A DNA stretch of 14,723 bases from JBFWWW01 sp050245975. Lineage in GTDB: Bacteria; Pseudomonadota; Alphaproteobacteria; Rhizobiales; Hyphomicrobiaceae. This document shows, piece after piece, positions 1 through 10,005 of the stretch. The stretch is from contig JBFWWW010000086.1 in the NCBI GenBank assembly GCA_050245975.1, positions 1-14,723 on the forward strand, given 5' to 3'. Made by a program: the position numbers and the translations under genes. The notes below the pieces were generated by a model. That model was not told the DNA's origin. It was given only the letters and a program-made list of their open reading frames with translations, and made no database searches. Each line of letters opens with the position of its first letter. Within the stretch, counting starts at the first letter, position 1.

Positions 1-1
1 G

Positions 2-769
2 GCAAGCCCGCCCTCCGTGGAGGCGCCCACCGCGACGGCGCCGGCCGCTGCCGCCCAGCCGCCGGCAAGCCACGTGCCCTCGAGCTTCACGCCGCAGCAA
101 CGCACCGAGATCGAAGGCCTCATCAAGAGCTACCTCCTCAATAACCCCGAGCTGATGCTCGAGGTGCAGAACGCCTACGAGGCGAAGATGGAGAAGGTGC
201 AGGCCGAGCGTATGAGCGTCGCGCTCAAGGAGCACGCGAAGGACCTGTTTCATCCCAAGGTGGCGACGCTCGCCGGCAACCCGAAAGGCGACGTCACGGT
301 GGTCGAGTTCTTCGACTACAACTGCGGCTACTGCAAACGCGCCATCGGCGACGTGGCCCGCGTCGTCGACAAGGACAAGAACGTCAAGGTTGTCCTGAAG
401 GAATTCCCGATCCTGGCGCCGGGCTCCGAAGAGGCTTCCAAGGTGGCGCTGGCGGCCCGCATGCAGGGCAAGTACTGGGAGTTCCATCGCGCCATGCTGA
501 CGCACCAGGGACAGGCCAACATGGCCGTGGCGCTCAAGGTTGCCGAAGGCGTCGGCCTCGACATGGATCGCTTGAAGAAGGACATCACCCTCCCCGAGGT
601 GCAGGCGGAGATCAATCACACGCGCGAACTGGCGCAGAACCTCGGCATCCAGGGCACGCCCTACTTCCTCGTCGGCGACAAGATCATCCCGGGAGCGCCG
701 GAGAACCTCTATGATCTGATCAATCAGAACGTCGCGACCGTGCGCAAGTCCGGCTGCTCGGTCTGTTGA
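2..769 (+). CDS. DsbA/ScsC-family periplasmic thiol:disulfide oxidoreductase (5' end outside window)
   Basis: This is a thioredoxin-fold protein that probably oxidises or isomerises disulfides in exported proteins. The reading frame is open back to base 2, so the GTG at 17 is probably an internal valine and the true start with its signal peptide lies upstream. Counting from that GTG: an Ala/Pro-rich linker (residues 3-20), a helical ScsC-like N-terminal segment (about 27-65, containing YLLNNPELMLEV), then the catalytic CGYC (C103 and C106) in the context EFFDYNCGYCKRA, and the cis-proline loop GIQGTPYFLVGD (P215). The helical insertion between them fits the DsbA/Com1 group. The last residues are CSVC, an extra Cys pair at the extreme C-terminus (C247, C250). 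A 193-bp gap separates it from aroQ, so it is probably a separate transcription unit. The family call is firm; the substrate and the choice between oxidase and isomerase are not. Confidence 0.88.
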   Translation, partial: ASPPSVEAPTATAPAAAAQPPASHVPSSFTPQQRTEIEGLIKSYLLNNPELMLEVQNAYEAKMEKVQAERMSVALKEHAKDLFHPKVATLAGNPKGDVTVVEFFDYNCGYCKRAIGDVARVVDKDKNVKVVLKEFPILAPGSEEASKVALAARMQGKYWEFHRAMLTHQGQANMAVALKVAEGVGLDMDRLKKDITLPEVQAEINHTRELAQNLGIQGTPYFLVGDKIIPGAPENLYDLINQNVATVRKSGCSVC

Positions 770-808
770 TCGGTCCCTGTTTTCCGGCTGCGGTCGGGGC
801 GTCATGCT

Positions 809-820
809 TAACGGCCGTTA
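809..820. promoter_or_regulatory. 12-bp perfect palindrome upstream of aroQ-accBC
   Basis: TAACGGCCGTTA is perfectly self-complementary. It sits in the 193-bp gap between the DsbA-like gene and aroQ, about 140 bases before the aroQ start. Its position in the only sizeable gap ahead of the aroQ-accB-accC-aat cluster makes an operator or promoter-overlapping site possible. No regulator can be named from the sequence, and a palindrome this short can occur by chance. Confidence 0.2.
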
Positions 821-962
821 TGCTGCCGGTGCCATAAGGTGCATAGGCTGCATAACCGTGCCGGCCGCCCTTTCGCCGCCGCATCAAAGCTGTTAAACGG
901 GGCCGCGTATCGCGGTCGCTGGGGCGGCCGCACGACGATCCCGACGGAGCCTTCCGGCAGCA

Positions 963-1427
963 ATGGCCAAGCCGATCTACGTCCTGAACGGGCCCAACCT
1001 CAACATGCTGGGCACCCGCGAACCGGCGATCTACGGCGCCGAGACGCTGGCCGACGTTCGGCGGCGCACGGAGGCGAAGGGGGCCAAGGTCGGCGTGAGC
1101 ATCGACTTCCGCCAGTCCAACAGCGAGGGCGACCTCGTCACCTGGATCCAGGAGGCGCGCGAGGCGGCGGCAGGCATCATTCTCAATGCCGGCGCCTACA
1201 CCCACACCTCCGTCGCCATCCTCGACGCGTTGTCCGCCGCGGAGCTGCCGGTGATCGAGTTGCATCTGTCGAACGTGTTCCGGCGCGAGCCCTTTCGGCA
1301 TCATTCGTACGTGTCGGCTGCGGCGCAAGGCGTCATCTGCGGCTTCGGACCGGCGGGATATGAGCTTGCCGTCGAAGCGATGATGGGCCTGCTGGCGGGT
1401 CGAAAGACCGGCGCCGCCAAGGCCTGA
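963..1427 (+). CDS. aroQ: 3-dehydroquinate dehydratase, type II
   Basis: It catalyses the third step of the shikimate pathway in the cytosol, dehydrating 3-dehydroquinate to 3-dehydroshikimate. The 154-residue length is normal for the small dodecameric type II enzyme. Family motifs are intact: LNGPNLNMLG at the N-terminus (N12), the mobile loop with catalytic Tyr24 (R19 to G25, REPAIYG), N75 and H81 in NAGAYTHTS, H101 in ELHLSNVF and R112 in FRHHS. These positions coincide with those I recall for the Mycobacterium tuberculosis enzyme. The ATG at 963 fits the usual MxKPIYVLNGPNLN beginning; a weak GGAG (946-949) lies 13 bases upstream. accB starts 42 bases after its stop, so the two are probably co-transcribed, an order common in alphaproteobacteria. 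Confidence 0.97.
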   Translation: MAKPIYVLNGPNLNMLGTREPAIYGAETLADVRRRTEAKGAKVGVSIDFRQSNSEGDLVTWIQEAREAAAGIILNAGAYTHTSVAILDALSAAELPVIELHLSNVFRREPFRHHSYVSAAAQGVICGFGPAGYELAVEAMMGLLAGRKTGAAKA

Positions 1428-1469
1428 CACCAGTTCATGCGGACATCCACAAGGGGATCCGATCCAGGC

Positions 1470-1949
1470 ATGGGAAAAGAAGGCAAAGACAAGGGCATGC
1501 CCGAGCACGGCGTGATCCGTGAACTGGCCGATCTCCTGAACGAGACGGGGCTGAGCGAGATCGAGATCGAGCGCGAGGGGCTGCGCGTGCGCGTCGCGCG
1601 ACAGATTTCGATGGCAGCCGTCGCACCTGCGCTCGCAGCACCCGCCGCCTCGGCCCTCCATCCGGGTCCCGGCGCCGCCGCCGCTCCGATCCCCGTCGGC
1701 GATCCCGCCAACCACCCGGGAAGCGTGAAATCACCGATGGTCGGCACGGCCTACGCCTCGCCCGAACCCGGCGCTCCGCCCTTCATCGAGGTGGGCGCGC
1801 GCGTCACGCAAGGCCAGACGCTCCTCATCATCGAGGCAATGAAGACCATGAACCACATCCCGGCCCCCCGCGCTGGCACGGTCACGGCCATCCTCATCGA
1901 GAACGGTCAGCCCGTCGAGTTCGGCGAGCCGCTCGTGATCATCGAATAG
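1470..1949 (+). CDS. accB: Acetyl-CoA carboxylase biotin carboxyl carrier protein
   Basis: BCCP subunit of acetyl-CoA carboxylase. Its biotin arm carries CO2 from AccC to the carboxyltransferase in fatty acid synthesis. An N-terminal helical region (IRELADLLNETGLSEIEIE) is followed by an Ala/Pro-rich flexible linker (about residues 48-85 of the 159-residue form). The C-terminal biotinyl domain has the signature EAMKTMNHIP, with the biotinylated lysine encoded at 1842-1844. An ATG at 1437 would add 11 residues unlike the family. I prefer the ATG at 1470, with AAGGGG (1451-1456) upstream and a 159-residue product of typical BCCP size. An ATG at 1497 is a less likely alternative. accC follows after 28 bases, consistent with the usual accBC operon. 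Confidence 0.95.
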   Translation: MGKEGKDKGMPEHGVIRELADLLNETGLSEIEIEREGLRVRVARQISMAAVAPALAAPAASALHPGPGAAAAPIPVGDPANHPGSVKSPMVGTAYASPEPGAPPFIEVGARVTQGQTLLIIEAMKTMNHIPAPRAGTVTAILIENGQPVEFGEPLVIIE

Positions 1950-1977
1950 CGCTGCGGGAAGGAGCCGGACGGCGCCG

Positions 1978-3318
1978 ATGTTCGACAAGGTCCTGATCGC
2001 CAATCGAGGAGAGATCGCGCTGCGCATCCAGCGCGCGTGCAAGGAGCTCGGCATCGCCACCGTCGCGGTGCATTCGACCGCCGACGCCGACGCCATGCAT
2101 GTCCGCCTTGCCGACGAAAGCGTCTGCATCGGCCCGCCGCCGGCCGCCGAAAGCTACCTCAATATTCCGCGCCTTCTCGCGGCCTGTGAGATCACGGGCG
2201 CCGACGCCATTCATCCCGGCTACGGCTTCCTGTCCGAGAACGCCCGCTTCGCGGAAATTCTCGAAGAGCACAACATCACCTTCATCGGCCCCACGTCCGA
2301 GCACATCCGGATCATGGGCGACAAGATCGAGGCCAAGGAAACCGCGAAGCGGCTCGGCATTCCCGTCGTTCCGGGCTCAGCGGGCGCCGTCACCAGCCTC
2401 GAGCAGGCACAGGGCATCGCCAAGCAGATGGGCTATCCCGTTCTCGTCAAGGCGGCAGCCGGCGGTGGCGGGCGCGGCATGAAGGTCGCGGTCACCGCCG
2501 CCGACCTCGAAAGCGCGCTTTCGACGGCACGCGCGGAGGCCAAGGCGGCTTTCGGCGATGACGCCGTCTACCTGGAGAAATACCTGACCAAGCCGCGCCA
2601 CATCGAGATCCAGGTGTTCGGCGACGGCAAGGGCAATGCGATCCATCTTGGCGAACGCGACTGCTCCCTGCAGCGGCGGCATCAGAAGGTGTGGGAGGAG
2701 GCGCCTTCGCCGGCCCTCAACGCCGAGCAGCGCCGCCGGATCGGCATGACCGTCGCGCGCGCCATGCAGAAGCTCAAGTATCGCGGCGCGGGGACGGTGG
2801 AGTTCCTCTACGAGGACGGCGAGTTCTATTTCATCGAGATGAACACGCGCCTGCAGGTCGAGCACCCTGTCACCGAGATGATCACCGGGCTCGATCTCGT
2901 CATCGAGCAGATCCGCATCGCGGCCGGCATGCCGCTCAGCCTGACGCAGGACGAGGTAACCTTCTCGGGGCACGCCATCGAGTGCCGCATCAATGCCGAG
3001 AACCCGCGCACCTTCCGCCCGTCGCCCGGCAAGATCACCTACTGGCACCCGCCCGGAGGCCTTGGCGTGCGCGTCGATTCGGGCGTCTACCAGGGCTATA
3101 AAATCCCGCCCAACTACGACAGCCTGATCGGCAAGCTCATCGTTCACGGCAAGAACCGCAACGAGTGCCTGATGCGACTGAAGCGCTGTCTGTCAGAGTT
3201 CGTGATCGACGGCATAGAGACGACGATCCCGCTGTTTTCCGAACTCGTGGCCGAGCCGGACATCGCCAACGGCATCTACGACATCCACTGGCTGGAAAAG
3301 CACCTGCAAAAAACATAA
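1978..3318 (+). CDS. accC: Acetyl-CoA carboxylase, biotin carboxylase subunit
   Basis: ATP-grasp enzyme that carboxylates biotin on AccB using bicarbonate and ATP. The 446 residues match the bacterial size. The N-terminal carboxylase domain begins FDKVLIANRGEIALRI; HPGYGFLSENARFAE lies at about 79-93. The ATP-grasp glycine-rich loop is KAAAGGGGRGMKV (158-170). ATP and metal ligands are in place (K116, K158, H208, K237, E275, E287), as are the catalytic/bicarbonate residues N289, R291, E295 and R337, each at or one residue off the E. coli numbering as I recall it. The ATG at 1978 is preceded by GGGAAGGAG (1956-1964), a good ribosome binding site. It has no carboxyltransferase domain, so it is the stand-alone subunit that partners AccB rather than a propionyl-CoA carboxylase alpha chain. 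Confidence 0.97.
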   Translation: MFDKVLIANRGEIALRIQRACKELGIATVAVHSTADADAMHVRLADESVCIGPPPAAESYLNIPRLLAACEITGADAIHPGYGFLSENARFAEILEEHNITFIGPTSEHIRIMGDKIEAKETAKRLGIPVVPGSAGAVTSLEQAQGIAKQMGYPVLVKAAAGGGGRGMKVAVTAADLESALSTARAEAKAAFGDDAVYLEKYLTKPRHIEIQVFGDGKGNAIHLGERDCSLQRRHQKVWEEAPSPALNAEQRRRIGMTVARAMQKLKYRGAGTVEFLYEDGEFYFIEMNTRLQVEHPVTEMITGLDLVIEQIRIAAGMPLSLTQDEVTFSGHAIECRINAENPRTFRPSPGKITYWHPPGGLGVRVDSGVYQGYKIPPNYDSLIGKLIVHGKNRNECLMRLKRCLSEFVIDGIETTIPLFSELVAEPDIANGIYDIHWLEKHLQKT

Positions 3319-3366
3319 TCCTGTGCCAGGGTTTGATCCGCGCTTCCAACGACGGGACAGCCGCAA

Positions 3367-4050
3367 ATGGCGTCACGTGACGACATCGCGATCGAGATCA
3401 CGCCGCAGGTCCTGCTCAAGGCCTACAGCTGCGGCATCTTTCCGATGGCGGAGAGTGCCGAGGAAACCGCGCTCTTCTGGATCGAGCCGCAGAACCGCGG
3501 CATCCTCCCCCTCGACGACGTGCACGTGCCGCGGCGGCTTGCCCGCACCCTGCGCCAGGGTGTTTTCGACATGCGCGTCGACAGCGATTTCGATGCCGTC
3601 ATCGACGGCTGCGCGGCCGCGCGGCCGGGGCGCACCAGCACCTGGATCAACACCCAGATCCGCCAGCTCTACGGCCGGCTGTTCGACATGGGCTACTGCC
3701 ACACGGTCGAAGCCTGGAAGGAGGGCGCGCTGGTGGGCGGCCTCTACGGCGTGGCGCTCGGCGGCGCTTTTTTCGGCGAGAGCATGTTCAGCACGATGCG
3801 CGATGCCAGCAAGGCCGCGCTCGTCTACCTGTGCGCGCGGCTGATCCATGGCGGGTTCACGCTGCTCGACACGCAGTTCGTCACCGATCATCTGACCCAG
3901 TTCGGCACCATCGAGATCGATCGCGGTACCTTCCAGACGACACTTGACGCCGCGCTGGCTCGGCAGGGCGACTTTCTGCGCCTGAGTCCGGACGCGGCCG
4001 CTGCCGAGGTGCTGGCCATCATCGCGGCCGCGCACGCATCCCGGCGCTAG
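3367..4050 (+). CDS. aat: Leucyl/phenylalanyl-tRNA--protein transferase
   Basis: Transfers Leu or Phe from aminoacyl-tRNA to proteins with N-terminal Arg or Lys, marking them for ClpS/ClpAP degradation (bacterial N-degron pathway, cytosolic). The 227-residue length is typical. Family blocks appear in order: LLKAYSCGIFPMAES (16-30), FWIEPQNRGILPLD (37-50), CHTVEAW (111-117), GGLYGVALGGAFFGESMFS (124-142) and LLDTQFVTDHLTQFG (166-180). E138 and Q170 correspond by spacing to the catalytic Glu and Gln described for the E. coli enzyme. It begins 48 bases after accC, so co-transcription is likely. Its stop is only 33 bases from the convergent DUF2155 gene, with no obvious terminator hairpin between them. 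Confidence 0.96.
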   Translation: MASRDDIAIEITPQVLLKAYSCGIFPMAESAEETALFWIEPQNRGILPLDDVHVPRRLARTLRQGVFDMRVDSDFDAVIDGCAAARPGRTSTWINTQIRQLYGRLFDMGYCHTVEAWKEGALVGGLYGVALGGAFFGESMFSTMRDASKAALVYLCARLIHGGFTLLDTQFVTDHLTQFGTIEIDRGTFQTTLDAALARQGDFLRLSPDAAAAEVLAIIAAAHASRR

Positions 4051-4083
4051 GTGTTATGGTGAGGATGATGAAGGCGGCGCGTG

Positions 4084-4644
4084 TCAGCGCGGCGGCCGGC
4101 GCCGGCGCAGCAACGGATCGCCGTCTTGCCCTGTACCGGCACCAGGCTCCGTCGAGCCGCGCGCCGAAGGCCCGCGCGTCGTGGTCACCGTCTTCGGATC
4201 GGCGCAATCGGTCAGCCACACATCATAGACGGGATGTTCGACCGCGTTGAGCCCCGGGCTTTCCGCAAACATCCATCCCGTGAACAGGCGCTTTTCCTTG
4301 CCCTCGAGCATCGTCTCGTCGACTTCGACAAACCCGGTGGTCTTGGGCGGCTCGCTCGGATCGCGCGTATAACAAGCCCTGGGCGTGACCTTCAGCGCGC
4401 CGAACGTCACCGTCTGGTTGATCGGCACCGACAGCTTGGTGATCTGAGCCGTGACCTTGTCGAGTGCCGCGAACACGGCCTTGCCGTTCTCGATGCGCTG
4501 CGCGGCGGCCGGTGCGCCAAACCCCGTCAACACCGCGAGTGTGACGACCAGGCCCGAAATCCAGCGCGCGCACCGGCAAATCGCGGGCGCGGCTGCATCG
4601 CAAGCACTGTCGATGCAAACACTGTCGATCGGTGTCGGAACCAT
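4084..4644 (-). CDS. DUF2155 family exported protein
   Basis: Member of an alphaproteobacterial family of unknown function, probably periplasmic. The conserved core runs from about residue 57 to 147: AALDKVTAQITKLSVPINQTV, FGALKVTPRACYTR, FTGWMFAESPGLNAVEHP and VYDVWLTDC. Two conserved cysteines (C91 and C147) could form a disulfide. A hydrophobic stretch (about 29-48) ending APAAAQ looks like a Sec signal with cleavage before Q49, though it is preceded by an unusually long leader. I chose the ATG at 4644 (186 residues). There is no clear Shine-Dalgarno, and an in-frame TTG at 4719 would lengthen the leader further. The tail after residue 150 is low-complexity Gly/Arg. It follows the NDUFA12 gene on the same strand after 105 bases, a neighbour pair well conserved in alphaproteobacteria, so a link to Complex I or the envelope is possible but unproven. 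Confidence 0.85.
   Translation of the reverse strand: MVPTPIDSVCIDSACDAAAPAICRCARWISGLVVTLAVLTGFGAPAAAQRIENGKAVFAALDKVTAQITKLSVPINQTVTFGALKVTPRACYTRDPSEPPKTTGFVEVDETMLEGKEKRLFTGWMFAESPGLNAVEHPVYDVWLTDCADPKTVTTTRGPSARGSTEPGAGTGQDGDPLLRRRRPPR
4600..4629 (-). repeat. 15-bp in-frame tandem duplication in the DUF2155 leader
   Basis: Read on the minus strand, two adjacent 15-mers (ATCGACAGTGTTTGC and ATCGACAGTGCTTGC) differ at one base. They encode IDSVC-IDSAC just after the chosen ATG. This lengthens the segment ahead of the hydrophobic signal core. Confidence 0.7.
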
Positions 4645-4749
4645 GCGGAAGCGCACTGCAGTCAATTGGTCAGGCGAAGAAATTCGCTCGTGCGTAGGTG
4701 ATCCGCAATGGTGGCGCAACCATGACGCACAGCGGAATTGACCGCGCCC

Positions 4750-5148
4750 TCAGGTGGGACGCCAGGGCTTGTAGTCGCCAGTTGCGGCCGGACGCCGGCC
4801 GGCTGACAGGATGGACCCGCTCGGACGATAGGCATCCGGCGTCCCGGTCATGTTCGGACGATGCGGCTTTTGCCACGGCTTGGGTTCATAGCGCTCGGCT
4901 GTCGGCGGCTCATCGACGGTGTAGTGCAGCCAGCCATGCCACTCCGGCGGCACTTGCGAAGCCTCCGCCAGCGAGGCGTAGATCACCCACCGGCGCGGCA
5001 CGCCGAGCGGCCCCACGCCTTTCGACTGCACGTAGTAGGTATTGCCGAGCGAATCCGATCCGACATGGCGGCCGCGCAGGGCGGTGTAGATGCGGTTGGA
5101 CAGCGTGTTACCGTCCCACCAGATGAAAAGCTCGCTGAAAATTCCCAT
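4750..5148 (-). CDS. NDUFA12-family NADH:ubiquinone oxidoreductase accessory subunit
   Basis: Homologue of the mitochondrial Complex I 17.2-kDa accessory subunit NDUFA12 (B17.2), one of the few supernumerary subunits found in alphaproteobacteria. It probably binds the NADH dehydrogenase peripheral arm at the cytoplasmic face. The 132 residues carry the family pattern: FSELFIWWDGNTLSNRIYT (4-22), GRHVGSDSLGNTYY (26-39), RRWVIY (52-57), PPEWHGWLHYTVDEPP (67-82), W92-Q-K-P-H-R-P-N-M-TGT (to 103) and ATGDYKPWRP (122-131). The frame is open further upstream, but homologues begin MGxFxE, so I start at the ATG at 5148, which has GGAG just ahead of it with short spacing. A promoter-like pair lies at 5206-5234. 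The main nuo operon is not in the window. Confidence 0.94.
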   Translation of the reverse strand: MGIFSELFIWWDGNTLSNRIYTALRGRHVGSDSLGNTYYVQSKGVGPLGVPRRWVIYASLAEASQVPPEWHGWLHYTVDEPPTAERYEPKPWQKPHRPNMTGTPDAYRPSGSILSAGRRPAATGDYKPWRPT

Positions 5149-5205
5149 GAGCTCCGGCTTTGTCGTTGAGGCGCGCCGCACCGCGCGCAACGGCTGCGTG
5201 CAGGG

Positions 5206-5234
5206 CTTATGACATTCGCGCCCGATGCTGTCCA
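5206..5234 (-). promoter_or_regulatory. Candidate sigma70-type promoter for the NDUFA12-DUF2155 genes
   Basis: On the minus strand, TGGACA (5234-5229, 5 of 6 to TTGACA) is followed by exactly 17 bases and then CATAAG (5211-5206, 4 of 6 to TATAAT). Transcription would start about 50 bases before the NDUFA12 ATG. The spacing and position are good, but the match alone is not proof. Confidence 0.4.
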
Positions 5235-5415
5235 GCAACGCCGGATGAGCGGCATAAGGGCCACACCGAGGCCGTCCGGAATCGCACTAAGCTTCTTTCG
5301 TCGTCCGATATCGCTGCCGCCTGCCACCATTCCGATCGCCGCGGCAGGGCCAACTCCGGCCATTGGCGGGCGATGCCGGCGGAACCATCCACAGGTTCCA
5401 CCCAGATTCCCCTCG

Positions 5416-5431
5416 CATCTACATCTAGTAT
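5416..5431. promoter_or_regulatory. Possible NrdR box upstream of nrdJ
   Basis: The core CTACATCTAG (5419-5428) fits the core of the palindromic NrdR-box consensus (CwAtATaTwG) at 8 of 10 positions, including every W, C, G and the central AT. NrdR is the ATP/dATP-sensing repressor of bacterial ribonucleotide reductase genes, and its boxes usually come in pairs about 30 bases apart. Thirty bases upstream is only a weak partner, CCACAGGTTC (5389-5398). The flanks of the core are also poor, and the site is about 435 bases before the nrdJ start. Plausible, not established. Confidence 0.35.
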
Positions 5432-5564
5432 GGAGTGCGACCTACCACCCACAACGGGTCGTGACGAGGGCGACGAATCGCCCTAACTATGACCTCACGA
5501 AGGCGGCACCGTTCTCGCGCATTTCGCCTTCCATCCGAGCCATCGCAAGCCTTCCGGGGCGATG

Positions 5565-5607
5565 CGGCCGGCAGGCGCCGGCCGGGACGAAGAAGAAGAG
5601 CTTCGTC
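5565..5607 (+). other. Two abutting hairpins in the nrdJ leader
   Basis: Hairpin 1: CGGCCGGC (5565-5572) pairs perfectly with GCCGGCCG (5577-5584) around an AGGC loop. Hairpin 2, one base later: GACGAAG (5586-5592) pairs with CTTCGTC (5601-5607) around an 8-base purine loop. A T/G-rich stretch (about 5614-5632) follows. The arrangement resembles an attenuator or a terminator with a poor U-run. It lies about 260 bases before the nrdJ start, so it could act in the leader or terminate unrelated transcription. Confidence 0.4.
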
Positions 5608-5864
5608 GGCGGATCTTGTTGTGTGTTGTTTCTGCACGTCTGCGTCCAACCCTGTTCACGTCGCGCGTTCCGGTACGCGTTCAGTCCGCATCCAGGACGG
5701 CTCGGGCCTGCCCCGGGCGCCTTGGAGCGACCGATTGTCTGCGTTTGGCGGCGTACCGGTGCGTACCCGCGGTGCATGCGGCGCCGCGTTCGCTTGAGGG
5801 ACAATTTGCATCACGGCGCCGGCGCTCGATGCGCGCGCCCCTAGAAAAACACGCGGGGATAACG

Positions 5865-9578
<3,714 letters not shown>

Positions 9579-9604
9579 CAGCCGAAGGCTGATCGGACAT
9601 AAAG

Positions 9605-9636
9605 CGGCGGCCTGCGCAGTGGACTGCAGGCCGCCG
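9605..9636. terminator. Hairpin after nrdJ (probable terminator without a U-run)
   Basis: CGGCGGCCTGC (9605-9615) pairs perfectly over 11 bp with its complement at 9626-9636 around a 10-base loop, 26 bases after the nrdJ stop. No T-run follows on the + strand, so it may be a weak intrinsic terminator or an RNA 3'-end stabiliser. It separates nrdJ from the small gene at 9681. Confidence 0.5.
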
Positions 9637-9680
9637 GAGAGTACAGAGGGCGTCGCGGTCTTTCACAGCGGGGGCAGACG

Positions 9681-9875
9681 ATGGAACTGGCGACCTACGA
9701 ACTTGTCCGTTATCCCACCGGCCATTGCGCCGTAACACGGCGCGCAGCCAAGGACAGCCTGTCCGAGCTGGTCGGCTATTACGCCAGCGAGGACGAGGCG
9801 CGCCGCGTCGTCGAGCGGCTCACCACCTCCGCCGTCGAGGCGCAGCCGGAGCCGCAGTCCGCCGTCGCGGCCTGA
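9681..9875 (+). CDS. Small hypothetical protein (64 aa)
   Basis: Not recognised. Support for coding comes from the strong ribosome site GGGGG (9670-9674) six bases before the ATG, soluble and non-repetitive composition, and a plausible fold: a short strand-rich start (ELATYELVRYPTGHCAVTRR) followed by an amphipathic helix (SEDEARRVVERLTT, about 36-49) and a disordered Ala/Pro/Glu tail. No signal peptide or membrane segment. It may be a short one-domain adaptor or regulator, but no function can be read. It sits between the nrdJ hairpin and the gene at 10032 on the same strand, so it could be transcribed by read-through from nrdJ or from its own promoter. Confidence 0.6.
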   Translation: MELATYELVRYPTGHCAVTRRAAKDSLSELVGYYASEDEARRVVERLTTSAVEAQPEPQSAVAA

Positions 9876-9888
9876 CCCCGGTTCCGTC

Positions 9889-9953
9889 CGTTCGGCCTCG
9901 GACCGGTGCATGACGATGAAAAACCGTCTTGCATGACTTTGTCCGGCCGAACG
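9889..9953. repeat. Inverted repeat enclosing two GCATGAC direct repeats
   Basis: CGTTCGGCC (9889-9897) is the exact reverse complement of GGCCGAACG (9945-9953). Between them GCATGAC occurs twice (9908-9914 and 9931-9937), 23 bases apart and so on roughly the same face of the helix. The block lies just after the 64-aa gene and before the 10032 gene. It may be a regulatory region or an RNA structure; unassigned. Confidence 0.35.
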
Positions 9954-9981
9954 AATCAGCCTTGATGGACCCGTGCGCAGC

Positions 9982-10005
9982 GGCCGCGGGCGGGAAACCG
10001 CGGCC
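9982..10005 (+). other. GC-rich hairpin ahead of the 10032 gene
   Basis: GGCCGCGG (9982-9989) pairs with CCGCGGCC (9998-10005) around an 8-base loop. It ends 26 bases before the next ATG and 14 bases before its ribosome site, with no T-run. It could end the upstream transcript or sit in the leader of the 10032 gene. Confidence 0.4.

Larger units (their letters stand above)
5149..5864. other. 716-base non-coding gap between NDUFA12 (minus) and nrdJ (plus)
   Basis: No reading frame here has recognisable protein content. The open frames look like products of high GC and have no convincing ribosome site. The left third should hold the NDUFA12 promoter. The rest is a long potential nrdJ leader containing an NrdR-box-like sequence (5416-5431), two abutting hairpins (5565-5607), and a 9-bp inverted repeat, CCGGTACGC at 5670-5678 against GCGTACCGG at 5751-5759. 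I looked for a cobalamin riboswitch B12 box and a tRNA and saw neither. No clear -35/-10 pair for nrdJ could be chosen. Confidence 0.6.

Noticed and set aside
720..1715. 331-codon minus-strand frame across aroQ and accB
   Set aside because: Antisense to two clearly identified enzymes, low-complexity translation, no ribosome site.
5209..5844. 211-codon + strand frame (and smaller frames) in the nrdJ upstream gap
   Set aside because: Arg/Pro/Ala/Ser-rich translation, no recognisable domain, no good ribosome site, and the region shows RNA-like hairpins instead.
5562..5864. 101-codon N-terminal extension of NrdJ
   Set aside because: It is in frame and open, but the sequence is Arg/Ala-rich and unlike NrdJ, and the ATG at 5865 has a ribosome site and the usual N-terminus.
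5149..5864. Cobalamin riboswitch in the nrdJ leader
   Set aside because: I looked for the B12 box and the GCCACTG-type element and did not see them. B12 riboswitches usually repress B12-independent enzymes or transport genes, not class II reductases.
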